Part shown: positions 15,194 through 23,023 of the stretch, one piece after another | How the letters are laid out: every line of letters begins with the position of its first letter | How positions within the stretch are numbered: position 1 is the stretch's first letter | Virus record (IMG/VR): IMGVR_UViG_3300045051_001003 | Span: 1 to 31,071 of that record | Reading direction: 5' to 3' (one strand) | From: a virus | DNA: 31,071 nucleotides | The notes under the pieces: generated by a model | The model's database searches: none | What the model was told of the DNA's origin: nothing | What the model saw: only the letters and a program-made list of their open reading frames with translations | Position numbers and translations under genes: made by a program

Positions 15194-15601
15194 ATGGAAA
15201 TAGTAGTAGATTCATCAAAAGTCGGGGTAAGTTTAGAAAAAACAATTCAAGCAAAGATGGCAGAAAGAAGTCTTCCGGGATGCTTAGGGCATTTATTTCC
15301 TCCTATAATGTCTAAATTTATAGAAACAGAGGATACGGAATTGTTAGCAAAAACAGAATCTCTTAAAGATGATGAAAAAATAAACGTAAATATGATGGAA
15401 TTTATTGTTAGTAAAAATATTGATATAACAGAAGTATCACTAACAAAAGAAGGATTAGAAAAAATAGAAAAAGCAAAGATAGAGACAGCTACTCTTTATG
15501 TAGATAGAATAAAAAGTTGTGTTGAATGCCAATATATTGATACTTGTCATAAGATAACACAAAATTATTTACAATTAATTAAATTAAACGAGAAGGTATA
15601 A
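15194..15601 (+). CDS. Hypothetical protein with C-terminal Cys cluster
   Basis: A 135-residue protein. The N-terminal part begins with strand-like EIVVDSSKV, followed by helices. Near the C-terminus it has CVECQYIDTC and a following HK, a possible metal site (C-x2-C-x5-C-H). No family recognised. It starts one base after the KTSC gene stop and ends just before a small charged protein, so it is co-transcribed with them and the tubulin-like gene. Confidence 0.55.
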   Translation: MEIVVDSSKVGVSLEKTIQAKMAERSLPGCLGHLFPPIMSKFIETEDTELLAKTESLKDDEKINVNMMEFIVSKNIDITEVSLTKEGLEKIEKAKIETATLYVDRIKSCVECQYIDTCHKITQNYLQLIKLNEKV

Positions 15602-15603
15602 TA

Positions 15604-15855
15604 ATGAAAAAAATGAAATCTGACAAATTTAATCAATATTCAAAAAAAATGTCTCAAAAAATTGATAAGATAATAGATCCTAAAACAGTTGAAGGGATGG
15701 ATATAGAAAAAGAGTATCAATTAATACAAGAAAGAAAAAGTAAACTTTCAGCTAATATGAGAGAAGCAATTACATATCATATGAGTGTTAAAACAATTCA
15801 AAAAGAAAAAGATAAAAAAGCAGAAGAAGAAAAAAATAAAGGAGAGGAAAAATGA
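15604..15855 (+). CDS. Small charged helical protein upstream of the tubulin-like gene
   Basis: An 83-residue, very Lys/Glu-rich protein. A long predicted helix covers most of it, ending in a tail of mixed charge (KEKDKKAEEEKNKGEEK). The second ATG at 15613 is an alternative start. It overlaps the tubulin-like gene by ATGA, so their translation is coupled. No family recognised. As a small, charged, coiled protein adjacent to a filament-forming GTPase it could be an accessory factor, but only position supports that. Confidence 0.5.
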   Translation: MKKMKSDKFNQYSKKMSQKIDKIIDPKTVEGMDIEKEYQLIQERKSKLSANMREAITYHMSVKTIQKEKDKKAEEEKNKGEEK

Positions 15856-16925
15856 TACAAGAAAGTTTAAATGTAATAGGACTTGGACAGGCTGGAAGTA
15901 GAATTGCTAAATTTTTTGATAGAGCAAATGTTCCTACCATGTATGCAAACAGTGACGAAGTAGATTTTAGGGGACTTAATATACCTGAAAACAAAACCCT
16001 TCTTATTGAAGGAACTGGTACAGGTTGTTCTTATGTAAAAGGGCTTCAAATAGTGGATAAAAATTTAGATACTTTTATCAGTTATATCTCTAAAGTACTA
16101 AATAAAGATAAGCTTAATCTATTTATCTTTGGTTGTGGCGGTGGTTCAGGTTCTTCAATGTCTACAAGAGCTATTAAATATGCTATTGAGAATAAGTATA
16201 GAGTTGGTGTCCTTACAGTTCTTCCTGCTGATGTGCTTGGTATTGTTCCTAAAGGTAACGCAATTAAAACCCTTGAAGATTTAAAAGAATTTCCTATTAA
16301 TACATTTATTCTTGCTGATAATGAATATTTATCAAAGGATATAGTTTTGGGTAAAGATTGGTGGAGTGAAATTAATCAAAAAATATATGATCAGGTTGAA
16401 GCTGCATTTGAAATAACAGGTTCTAAAAAAACTTCACAGGCTGGTATAGGTTCAATAGATAAGGGAGAGTTAATGCGTATTCTTCAATATGGTAATGGAC
16501 TTATTGATATTAGAACATTTAGAATTAAAAAATACCAAATGACAGAAGAATATGTTGAGGAATTGCTCCATAAGCCTGTATTGACTGAAGGTTATAATTA
16601 TAAAGATAGTTTGGCTTATATTATTAATATTGATACTCCTACGTTTGGTAATTATTCTCAATTTGCACAGACTGTGTTTATGAAATCAAGTGGTAAATAT
16701 GGTTCTGCTATTTCTAAATTTGGTATGTTTATTGATGGTTCTCTTTCAGAAGAAATTGTTCTTACAATAATAACAGCAGGACTTAAGTTTCCTAAAATTG
16801 TTACTAAAGAAATGAAAAAGTTTAATAGAGAAGGTGTAAGGCTTAATAAGAAAAAAGATAAAGAAGATAAAACAGATTTCTCTATTGTTGATAGCAGTAT
16901 GATAGATGATGAGTTTGATATCTAA
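15852..16925 (+). CDS. Tubulin/FtsZ-family GTPase (phage tubulin, TubZ/PhuZ-like)
   Basis: The 357-residue protein shows the tubulin/FtsZ nucleotide-binding plan. The first strand and loop are NVIGLGQAGSRIAKFF (7-22). A T3-like GTGTGCS is at 54-60. The signature loop FGCGGGSGSS (93-102) corresponds to GGGTG(S/T)G. ADNEY (155-159) fits the sugar-binding segment, and NGLIDIR (215-221) lies where FtsZ has the T7 loop, with Asp219 as the candidate catalytic acid. A C-terminal domain and an acidic tail (MIDDEFDI) follow. Such phage tubulins form filaments that position or segregate phage DNA. Low similarity to bacterial FtsZ and the phage context favour a divergent phage tubulin. Strong SD, ATGA coupled to the upstream gene. 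Confidence 0.82.
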   Translation: MIQESLNVIGLGQAGSRIAKFFDRANVPTMYANSDEVDFRGLNIPENKTLLIEGTGTGCSYVKGLQIVDKNLDTFISYISKVLNKDKLNLFIFGCGGGSGSSMSTRAIKYAIENKYRVGVLTVLPADVLGIVPKGNAIKTLEDLKEFPINTFILADNEYLSKDIVLGKDWWSEINQKIYDQVEAAFEITGSKKTSQAGIGSIDKGELMRILQYGNGLIDIRTFRIKKYQMTEEYVEELLHKPVLTEGYNYKDSLAYIINIDTPTFGNYSQFAQTVFMKSSGKYGSAISKFGMFIDGSLSEEIVLTIITAGLKFPKIVTKEMKKFNREGVRLNKKKDKEDKTDFSIVDSSMIDDEFDI

Positions 16926-16928
16926 TTA

Positions 16929-17165
16929 ATGGAAAAGAAACAATCAGATAAAAATCTCACTATATATTTAGGTGAAGAGAAAGAATTATTCTGGAAGATT
17001 AGGGATGAATTAAAATCTTTATGGTATGATTCCTATGGAGAATCTCTTACTAATAATAAGATGATATTAACAGCTATGCAATTATTAAGAGATTCTCTAT
17101 CAGGTAAGGAAAACAGATTTGATAAAAAGAAGTATAAACTACAAGATAAATACTGGAGGTTGTAA
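16929..17165 (+). CDS. Possible ribbon-helix-helix protein next to the tubulin-like gene
   Basis: A 78-residue basic protein. NLTIYLGEE (9-17) could be the DNA-contacting strand, followed by two helices (KELFWKIRDELKSLWYDSYG and NNKMILTAMQLLRDSLS), the strand-helix-helix order of ribbon-helix-helix DNA-binding proteins. A basic tail follows. It begins three bases after the tubulin-like stop. Plasmid and phage filament systems pair a filament gene with a small DNA adaptor (TubR for TubZ, ParR for ParM), so an adaptor role is plausible but not shown. The first helix is longer than in a standard ribbon-helix-helix fold. Confidence 0.5.
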   Translation: MEKKQSDKNLTIYLGEEKELFWKIRDELKSLWYDSYGESLTNNKMILTAMQLLRDSLSGKENRFDKKKYKLQDKYWRL

Positions 17166-17321
17166 ATGGATTGGAAATTGCGTGGTGAACTAGGATGGTT
17201 TCAAGGTGAAGATTGGTGTTTATTTCATGTTAATATACTAAATTTTGATAATGAAGTGTTTGTTCAGATATTTAAAATAAAAATATTAAAATTTATATTT
17301 GGAATTCACATAGAAAAGTGA
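17166..17321 (+). CDS. Small hypothetical protein
   Basis: A 51-residue product starting eight bases after GGAGG (17154-17158). It is rich in Trp and Phe (DWKLRGELGWFQGEDWC... FVQIFKIKILKFIFGIHIE) and reads as a short beta-rich protein. Its stop overlaps the next start as GTGA (17318-17321), the overlap style used across this operon. No family recognised. Support comes from the strong ribosome binding site and the exact overlaps. Confidence 0.5.
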   Translation: MDWKLRGELGWFQGEDWCLFHVNILNFDNEVFVQIFKIKILKFIFGIHIEK

Positions 17322-18757
17322 TTATATCAGATAAAATTTATATAAATAAATCAGAGTTAGGAGAGCATCTCCAAGGACTTTGTGATTTATTTATTTATAA
17401 TAATCCGGAGTATTATCAAAAAAAGAAGCTAAAATTATCAGTTGCTAATGTATTTGATAAGTTATACCATTACCAATTTGATGGTATAACTTTGTCCCTA
17501 CCTAGAGGAAGTCTTGATAAAGTAAAACAATACTATAAAGAACATAATCTTTTATTTAGAGCTGCAGATAAAAGGATATCTTATAAACCAATTAATATAA
17601 AACTCCATGATACTATAATAGAACCTCAACAAAGACAAATAATGGATTTACTTATTAATAATGGTGGTGGTTGTGTTGAAATGGCAATGGGCGGTGGCAA
17701 ATCTATTGCTATTCTTGGATTAATATCAGAAATAAAACAACCTACTATCATACTTCTTCATGAACATAGATTATTAACTCAATGGAAAGAAGAAATTGAA
17801 AAGAGATTAAAAGGTAAATTTAAATTAGGACAATTACACGGAGATATTAAAGAAGAGGGAGATATTACTCTTGGGTTAATACAAACAGTTCATAGAATGT
17901 TTGATGAAGATGTACATTGTCTTGATAAGTATGGTATGATTATTGTTGATGAAATGCATAGAGTTAATTCTGATACTTATATAAAAGTTATTAATAATGT
18001 TCCTGCTAAATATAGGATAGGAGTAACAGGAACAATAGATAGAAAAGATGGTAAAGAAATCTTATCCTTCGATATGATAGGAAAACCTCTCATAAAAATT
18101 GGTGCTCATGATATAAAACATCGTATTACAAATTTTAGATTTGAAATTATTAACACAAATATACCTATAGAGATACCTTATACAGAAAGATGGACAGGAC
18201 AAAGAAGAGAACCTGTTATTGATTTTACAAAAACTCTTACAGTACTTACACAAAACGATGAAAGAAACAGTATTATAATAAGTAAAGTTATTGATGCTAT
18301 AAAAGAAGGGCATATCTGTTTAATACTTTCTGATAGAGTAGAACATAACAAAAATATGCATAAAATGTTGACAGAAATGGGAATTATGTGTATATTACTT
18401 ATTGGAGAGACTAGAAAAAAAGTTAAGTGGGATGAAATAAGAAATGATACTTCTGTACAATGTATTGTTGCAAATACAAGTATAGCAAGTGAAGGATTAG
18501 ATTTACCCAGACTTTCAGCATTATTTTTGACATGTCCATCCTCTAATTATCCTAAATTATCTCAAAGAGTAGGAAGAATTAGAAGACATGTAGATGGCAA
18601 ACAATTGCCAGTTCTATATGATTTTGTCGATAATCTTGCTTATAGCAGTACGGTAAATGGCAAATCCTATCTTCTTAAGCACATCGCAAGGAAAAGAATT
18701 AAGTTATATCAAAAGTTAATTGATGATTATAACAATGGAAAAACAGAAACTCTGTAG
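17318..18757 (+). CDS. Superfamily 2 DNA helicase, UvsW/XPB-like (GTG start)
   Basis: The 479-residue protein has an N-terminal non-helicase region (about 1-95), then the SF2 core: PQQRQIMDLLIN (Q-like motif, 103-114), motif I AMGGGKS (123-129), motif II VDEMHR (210-215), motif III GVTGT (235-239), a motif V-like IASEGLDLP (389-397) and motif VI QRVGRIRR (416-423). This is the plan of T4 UvsW and XPB-type helicases, which remodel branched DNA and R-loops in recombination-dependent replication. It matches the RecA-like protein and resolvase upstream. GTG starts in a GTGA overlap. Confidence 0.88.
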   Translation: MIISDKIYINKSELGEHLQGLCDLFIYNNPEYYQKKKLKLSVANVFDKLYHYQFDGITLSLPRGSLDKVKQYYKEHNLLFRAADKRISYKPINIKLHDTIIEPQQRQIMDLLINNGGGCVEMAMGGGKSIAILGLISEIKQPTIILLHEHRLLTQWKEEIEKRLKGKFKLGQLHGDIKEEGDITLGLIQTVHRMFDEDVHCLDKYGMIIVDEMHRVNSDTYIKVINNVPAKYRIGVTGTIDRKDGKEILSFDMIGKPLIKIGAHDIKHRITNFRFEIINTNIPIEIPYTERWTGQRREPVIDFTKTLTVLTQNDERNSIIISKVIDAIKEGHICLILSDRVEHNKNMHKMLTEMGIMCILLIGETRKKVKWDEIRNDTSVQCIVANTSIASEGLDLPRLSALFLTCPSSNYPKLSQRVGRIRRHVDGKQLPVLYDFVDNLAYSSTVNGKSYLLKHIARKRIKLYQKLIDDYNNGKTETL

Positions 18758-18784
18758 TGAGGTAAAAATGGTGGTTATTATGAA

Positions 18785-19495
18785 ATGGAGAAATTTAAAG
18801 TCGGGTTAGAGTTAAGTAAAAACTATAATAAAAGGACAGATGAAGATACACAATTATTAAATGAAATTATATTATCAGCAATAGAACTAATACATACAGA
18901 AGATAAGCATAAAGATATTGCAATTAATTTTTTAGTTACTATTTTTGAACCATTAATTAAAAAAAGTGCTTCAAAAATATATAGTAAATTTAAACCTACT
19001 ATTGAATATGACGATATATTACAGGAGTGTTATTTATTATTTCTAAAATTAGTAAATAAGTATAATCCTGATGAAGCTCCATTTTCATGGTATGTAAACT
19101 ACTTTCTTCCTCAGTCGTTATATGTTTGGGGGAGAGCAACTAAAAAAAGTCAGCATGTACAAATAGATTTTAATGGAGATATACCATATGATCATGCTTT
19201 TTCTAACTATAATAGAGATTCAATGGAAGAGTTCGATTTTTATATCTTAGAAAAAGAATATATTAAATTTATGGAAACAAGATCTATAAAAAAATCAAGA
19301 AGTACAACATCTAAAATAGTATGTGAAAAATTCTTTTTAGGTGGGGTTAATTGTACAGATATATCACATGAAATAGGAATTAGTTATCAGGCAGTATATG
19401 AAATTATTAACAGGATTAAAGATGAATTTAAAGTATTTCTTCAGGAGAGTAAGTATTCTCCCTTTATATTAACATCTACAGGATATGTATATTGA
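18785..19495 (+). CDS. Sigma-70 family RNA polymerase sigma factor
   Basis: The 236-residue protein has a region 2-like segment, FEPLIKKSASKIYSKF... YDDILQECYLLFLKLVNKY... SWYVNYFLPQSLYVWGRA (54-118), containing the DDILQEC signature that binds core polymerase. A region 4-like helix-turn-helix covers about 184-212 (GGVNCTDISHEIGISYQAVYEIINRI) for -35 recognition. Region 1.1 is absent and region 3 seems reduced. Phage sigma factors of this type redirect host RNA polymerase to middle or late genes. No matching promoter set is visible on the plus strand here, so its targets are probably outside the window. The stop overlaps the next TTG start. Confidence 0.8.
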   Translation: MEKFKVGLELSKNYNKRTDEDTQLLNEIILSAIELIHTEDKHKDIAINFLVTIFEPLIKKSASKIYSKFKPTIEYDDILQECYLLFLKLVNKYNPDEAPFSWYVNYFLPQSLYVWGRATKKSQHVQIDFNGDIPYDHAFSNYNRDSMEEFDFYILEKEYIKFMETRSIKKSRSTTSKIVCEKFFLGGVNCTDISHEIGISYQAVYEIINRIKDEFKVFLQESKYSPFILTSTGYVY

Positions 19496-19674
19496 AAGTT
19501 TATAAATTACAAATAAATATACCATCTGACTTAAGATTTAAGTTTAAAAACAAATGTGATTATTATGAATTAAATCAATCTAATGTTGTCAATTTTCTTG
19601 TTAATAAATTTAATGAAGGAATGTTTGATGAAGAATTAGGAATATCTAAAGTGGAGGAAATAAGTGGAAGTTAA
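19492..19674 (+). CDS. Ribbon-helix-helix DNA-binding protein (TTG start)
   Basis: A 60-residue protein whose first 40 residues fit the ribbon-helix-helix fold well: strand KLQINIPSDL, helix RFKFKNKCDYYEL, turn NQSN, helix VVNFLVNKFNEG. Such proteins bind operators as dimers through the paired strands. The TTG start overlaps the sigma gene stop as TTGA. The end overlaps the rmlC-like gene by 11 bp. It may be a regulator acting with the sigma factor. Candidate operators in the window are the dyads at 11739-11786 and the repeats at 25387-25435, but no link is shown. Confidence 0.65.
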   Translation: MKVYKLQINIPSDLRFKFKNKCDYYELNQSNVVNFLVNKFNEGMFDEELGISKVEEISGS

Positions 19675-20209
19675 ACATATTCGTGGTACAATGGTAATGG
19701 ATCAACCTATATATAAAGATGAAAGGGGATGGTTTAGGGAATTATATAAACAATCTAATTTTTTCGCTAATGGATTTAAACAAGATAATCTTTCTTTTTC
19801 TAAAAAAGGAGTAATGAGAGGATTACATTACCAAATAGAACCGAATGCACAAGCAAAGTATATTACTGTAATATCAGGAAAAATAACAGATATTATTGTC
19901 GATATTAGAAAAGATTCACCTACTTTTGGGCAATATATGAAAGTAGAATTATCTGGAGAAAATGGAAGAGTAGTTTTTATGCCTGAAGGATGTGCTCATG
20001 GATTTATAGCATTAGAAGATACTTATTTTTTATATAAATGTTCTAATGAATATAATAAAAAAGCTGAAAGATGTATATTTTGTTATGATGATTTTTTAGA
20101 TATTGATTGGGGTAAAGATATTCCTATTGTACCTATGTTATCAGAAAAAGACAAACAAGGTAAAAAATTTAAGGAATTATTTTTAATAAATGAAGGAGAA
20201 ATTAAATGA
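19664..20209 (+). CDS. rmlC: dTDP-4-dehydrorhamnose 3,5-epimerase-like (RmlC family), GTG start
   Basis: The 181-residue protein is full length for RmlC. It has DERGWFRELY (19-28), RGLHYQ (52-57, with His55 as the candidate catalytic base), the Lys in QAKYITVISG (Lys65), VDIRKDSPTFGQ (79-90) and MPEGCAHGF (106-114). This cupin enzyme epimerises dTDP-4-keto-6-deoxy-glucose at C3 and C5. It starts with GTG after GGAGG, inside the preceding small gene, and overlaps rmlB by 4 bp. Phage copies usually serve surface or DNA glycosylation. RmlA and RmlD are not in the window, so host enzymes or another end product must be assumed. Confidence 0.9.
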   Translation: MEVKHIRGTMVMDQPIYKDERGWFRELYKQSNFFANGFKQDNLSFSKKGVMRGLHYQIEPNAQAKYITVISGKITDIIVDIRKDSPTFGQYMKVELSGENGRVVFMPEGCAHGFIALEDTYFLYKCSNEYNKKAERCIFCYDDFLDIDWGKDIPIVPMLSEKDKQGKKFKELFLINEGEIK

Positions 20210-21192
20210 ATAATGTGTTAATTACAGGTGGATGTGGATTTATTGGAACAAATTTTATAAAATATCTTTTTGACATACCTGCATTTAAAGGTAAAGTAAT
20301 CAATATAGATAAATTAACATATGCAGCTCAACCGGGAAATTTAAAAGATATAGATTATATTTTTGGAAGTAAAGATTATATTTTTATACAAGGTGATATT
20401 AATGACAGAGACTTAATAGAACATACTTTGTATACCTATGAGATAGATGTAGTAGTTAACTTTGCTGCTGAATCTTCTGTAGATAAATCTTTACTTGGTG
20501 CAGAAGAATTTTTAAGGACTAATATTAATGGTGTTTATAATTTAATGGAATCCTGTAAAGCTATTTGGGGAGAAAAATGTGAAAATAAACTTTTTATACA
20601 AATAGGAACAGATGAAGTATGGGTTCAGGAAAATTTACAATCAATAGCAAATGAAAATTCACCTTATAATCCTCATAATATATATGCTGCAACAAAAGCA
20701 TCTGCTGACCATATCGCTATGTCATATTTTCATACATATGGTATACCTGTTATTAATACTCATTTTTCTAATAATTATGGTCCATACCAACATGGTGAAA
20801 AATTTATTCCTACTATTATAAATAATATAATTAATAAAAGAGAAATTCCTGTTTATGGTAATGGTACTAATAGAAGACAGTGGGTATATGTTGAAGATGT
20901 TTGTGAAGCTTTGTGGTTAGTAATATTAAAAGGTAAAGCTGGAGAACTATATTGCATAGGTGGAGCAGATGAACTAGACAATATTCATGTGGTACATTCT
21001 ATTTGTGATATATATGATGAAGTTTATGGTGAACAAATACATAGTATAAGATTTGTTGAAGATAGAAAAGGACATGATTTTAGGTATTGTATAGATTATA
21101 CTAAATCAATGGAAGAATTGGGATGGACTCCTAACACAAAATTAAAAGATGGTTTAATAAAAACAATTAAATACTATAAAAATGATAAATAA
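20206..21192 (+). CDS. rmlB: dTDP-glucose 4,6-dehydratase-like (RmlB family)
   Basis: The 328-residue protein is an extended short-chain dehydrogenase. It has NAD-binding GGCGFIG (8-14), DKLTYAAQPGNL (35-46), the catalytic Thr135-Asp136-Glu137 characteristic of RmlB, and Tyr160-x3-Lys164 (YAATK). NNYGPYQHGEKFIP follows, then the substrate-binding C-terminus with GNGTNRRQWVYVEDV. The enzyme converts dTDP-glucose to dTDP-4-keto-6-deoxy-glucose, the substrate of the RmlC-type protein encoded just upstream. It overlaps a DNA methyltransferase gene by 11 bp, an unusual neighbour for sugar genes. Confidence 0.92.
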   Translation: MNNVLITGGCGFIGTNFIKYLFDIPAFKGKVINIDKLTYAAQPGNLKDIDYIFGSKDYIFIQGDINDRDLIEHTLYTYEIDVVVNFAAESSVDKSLLGAEEFLRTNINGVYNLMESCKAIWGEKCENKLFIQIGTDEVWVQENLQSIANENSPYNPHNIYAATKASADHIAMSYFHTYGIPVINTHFSNNYGPYQHGEKFIPTIINNIINKREIPVYGNGTNRRQWVYVEDVCEALWLVILKGKAGELYCIGGADELDNIHVVHSICDIYDEVYGEQIHSIRFVEDRKGHDFRYCIDYTKSMEELGWTPNTKLKDGLIKTIKYYKNDK

Positions 21193-21856
21193 CATATATA
21201 ATACTGATTGTTTTGAAGGATTTAAATTAATTAAAGATAAAAGCATTAACCATGTTTTTACAAGTCCTCCTTATAATAGAAAAAGAAATGATAAATATGA
21301 GCATCATGATGATATTATAGAAGATTATTTTGGATTTCTTTGTAATGTCATTGATGAATGTTTAAGAGTAAGTAAAGATTATGTATTTTTTAATATCATG
21401 AAAAATTTCTATAACAAACAGGATGTATTTAAATTAATAGGTAAATATTCAGAGAAAATTGTAGAAATAATTATTTGGGAAAAAACAAACCCTCTTCCTG
21501 CAAGTGGTAATAACATAACTAATGCCTATGAGTTCTTTATTATTTTTGGTGATAAACCTTTAAAAAGTAATACAACCTACACTAAAAATTTATTAGCCAC
21601 ATCTATAAATAATAAAACTTCAAAAGAACATAGAGCTATTATGAAGCAAGAAGTTGCTGACTGGTTTATTGAAAAATTTACACAGGAAGGTGATATCCTA
21701 CTAGATTGTTTTATGGGTACAGGAACTACTGCTATCAGTTGTATAAATTTTAAAAGAAATTATATAGGATTTGAAATTCAGCCTGAATATTATAAAATAG
21801 CTAATGAAAGAATATTAGAATTTAATGATAGGAAGAGTATGGAATTATTTGTATGA
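21182..21856 (+). CDS. DNA methyltransferase, N4-cytosine/N6-adenine type
   Basis: A 224-residue enzyme, the smallest of three in the window. It has TSPPYN (Ser28-Pro-Pro-Tyr31) and, after a short middle, DCFMGTGTT (175-183) and RNYIGFEIQPEYYKIANERI. Beta-class order; base specificity cannot be told from the motifs. It shares NNIYNxDC at its start with the methyltransferase at 13254, so the two may be distant paralogues. It sits between rmlB and a glycosyltransferase with overlaps on both sides (11 and 4 bp), so all are expressed together. Confidence 0.9.
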   Translation: MINNIYNTDCFEGFKLIKDKSINHVFTSPPYNRKRNDKYEHHDDIIEDYFGFLCNVIDECLRVSKDYVFFNIMKNFYNKQDVFKLIGKYSEKIVEIIIWEKTNPLPASGNNITNAYEFFIIFGDKPLKSNTTYTKNLLATSINNKTSKEHRAIMKQEVADWFIEKFTQEGDILLDCFMGTGTTAISCINFKRNYIGFEIQPEYYKIANERILEFNDRKSMELFV

Positions 21857-23019
21857 ATTTGAAAGATATTATAAAAGGAAAAGTACTAATATTAGGAGTA
21901 GATACTCTTCCTTTAACATTAACTGAAGATGCTCCTAAAACATTTGTATACGATAATATTGAATATGACATTAAAGATAAATGTTGTAGAGCCACTGCTT
22001 TAGGCACAAGAACTTGGCAAACAGCTAATCAACTAAAAGAATTTAAACCTACTATTCTTGTACCAGACATTAATTATCCCGGTGAACAGTATATTGCTAA
22101 TATAGAATTTACTATTAAATCTTATGATTATAAAAAAGCTACATTTAACTATAGTGAAGAATTAGATGAATATATAAAAGAACACGATACTATTATATTT
22201 CCTATGATTGGCGGTATCGGAGCTAAAAATTTTTGGAAAGTACCTGAAGATAAGGTAGTTATATATGATGGATTTGAAAATCAATTACTGTCTTTACCTT
22301 ATGCTTTACAAAATAAAGATGAAAAATATAAAGAAGATTATAGTAGGAATTATAAATATCATTATAACTTAAATTTTGAAAGAATAGATTATATATTATA
22401 CTGTAATGAACCAATGAGATATTTTTTTGAATCCCAATTATATTTAAATGGAAAACTAGGATATAATAATTTTAAAGAATCTCCTCTTATTAAATTTCCT
22501 TATACATTAGAAAACAGAGATTTAAAAATAAATAGAGAAAAAGTAGTTGTTAAAAATAATAAATTAATTGTAGATAGTTCTCTTAAATTATTATGGTATG
22601 GGCCTAGTTACCCTTGGTATGATATTGAAACACTTATAGATGTGATAGGAACTACAGATAATGTGACTTTAGATTTTGTTGCAGTAAAACACCCTCGATA
22701 TAAAAATTCTTATAATGAATCTTTATTTAAAGATTTACCTCATAATATTAAAGTGATAGAAGAATACCAAGACGAAAGGTGGGAAATATATAAAAATTAT
22801 GATGCTGGTATTTTACTATCTAAAGAATATGTGGAAAATAAATATAATACAAGATGTAGACTTTATGATATGCTTTCCTATGGTTTACCTATTATAACTA
22901 ATGAATCCACTCCAATCTTTAAAGAATTAGAAATGGAAAAATGTTATTACAACCTTAAAAAAGTTATAGTTGAACGTACTATTTTTAATGGAATGAAAAA
23001 ATTAAGTATAGAATGGTAG
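21853..23019 (+). CDS. Glycosyltransferase, GT-B type (probable)
   Basis: A 388-residue protein. The C-terminal half has the look of a GT-B/GT1-GT4 glycosyltransferase: LLWYGPSYPWYDIETLIDVI (246-265) opens the second Rossmann domain, AVKHPRYK (277-284) follows, and IYKNYDAGILLSK then TRCRLYDMLSYGLPII (333-348) matches the E-x7-E-like donor-binding region, with R/D-M-L-x-Y-G-L-P in place of the glutamates. The N-terminal half (1-230) would bind the acceptor. Donor is probably a nucleotide sugar; rmlB and rmlC next door suggest a dTDP-deoxysugar. The acceptor is unknown: host surface glycan, virion protein or DNA. Confidence 0.65.
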   Translation: MNLKDIIKGKVLILGVDTLPLTLTEDAPKTFVYDNIEYDIKDKCCRATALGTRTWQTANQLKEFKPTILVPDINYPGEQYIANIEFTIKSYDYKKATFNYSEELDEYIKEHDTIIFPMIGGIGAKNFWKVPEDKVVIYDGFENQLLSLPYALQNKDEKYKEDYSRNYKYHYNLNFERIDYILYCNEPMRYFFESQLYLNGKLGYNNFKESPLIKFPYTLENRDLKINREKVVVKNNKLIVDSSLKLLWYGPSYPWYDIETLIDVIGTTDNVTLDFVAVKHPRYKNSYNESLFKDLPHNIKVIEEYQDERWEIYKNYDAGILLSKEYVENKYNTRCRLYDMLSYGLPIITNESTPIFKELEMEKCYYNLKKVIVERTIFNGMKKLSIEW

Positions 23020-23023
23020 TAAA

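Noticed and set aside
18758-18784. Short frame from ATG 18769 between helicase and sigma genes
   Set aside because: Only 13 codons, overlapping the sigma start, with no separate conserved feature.
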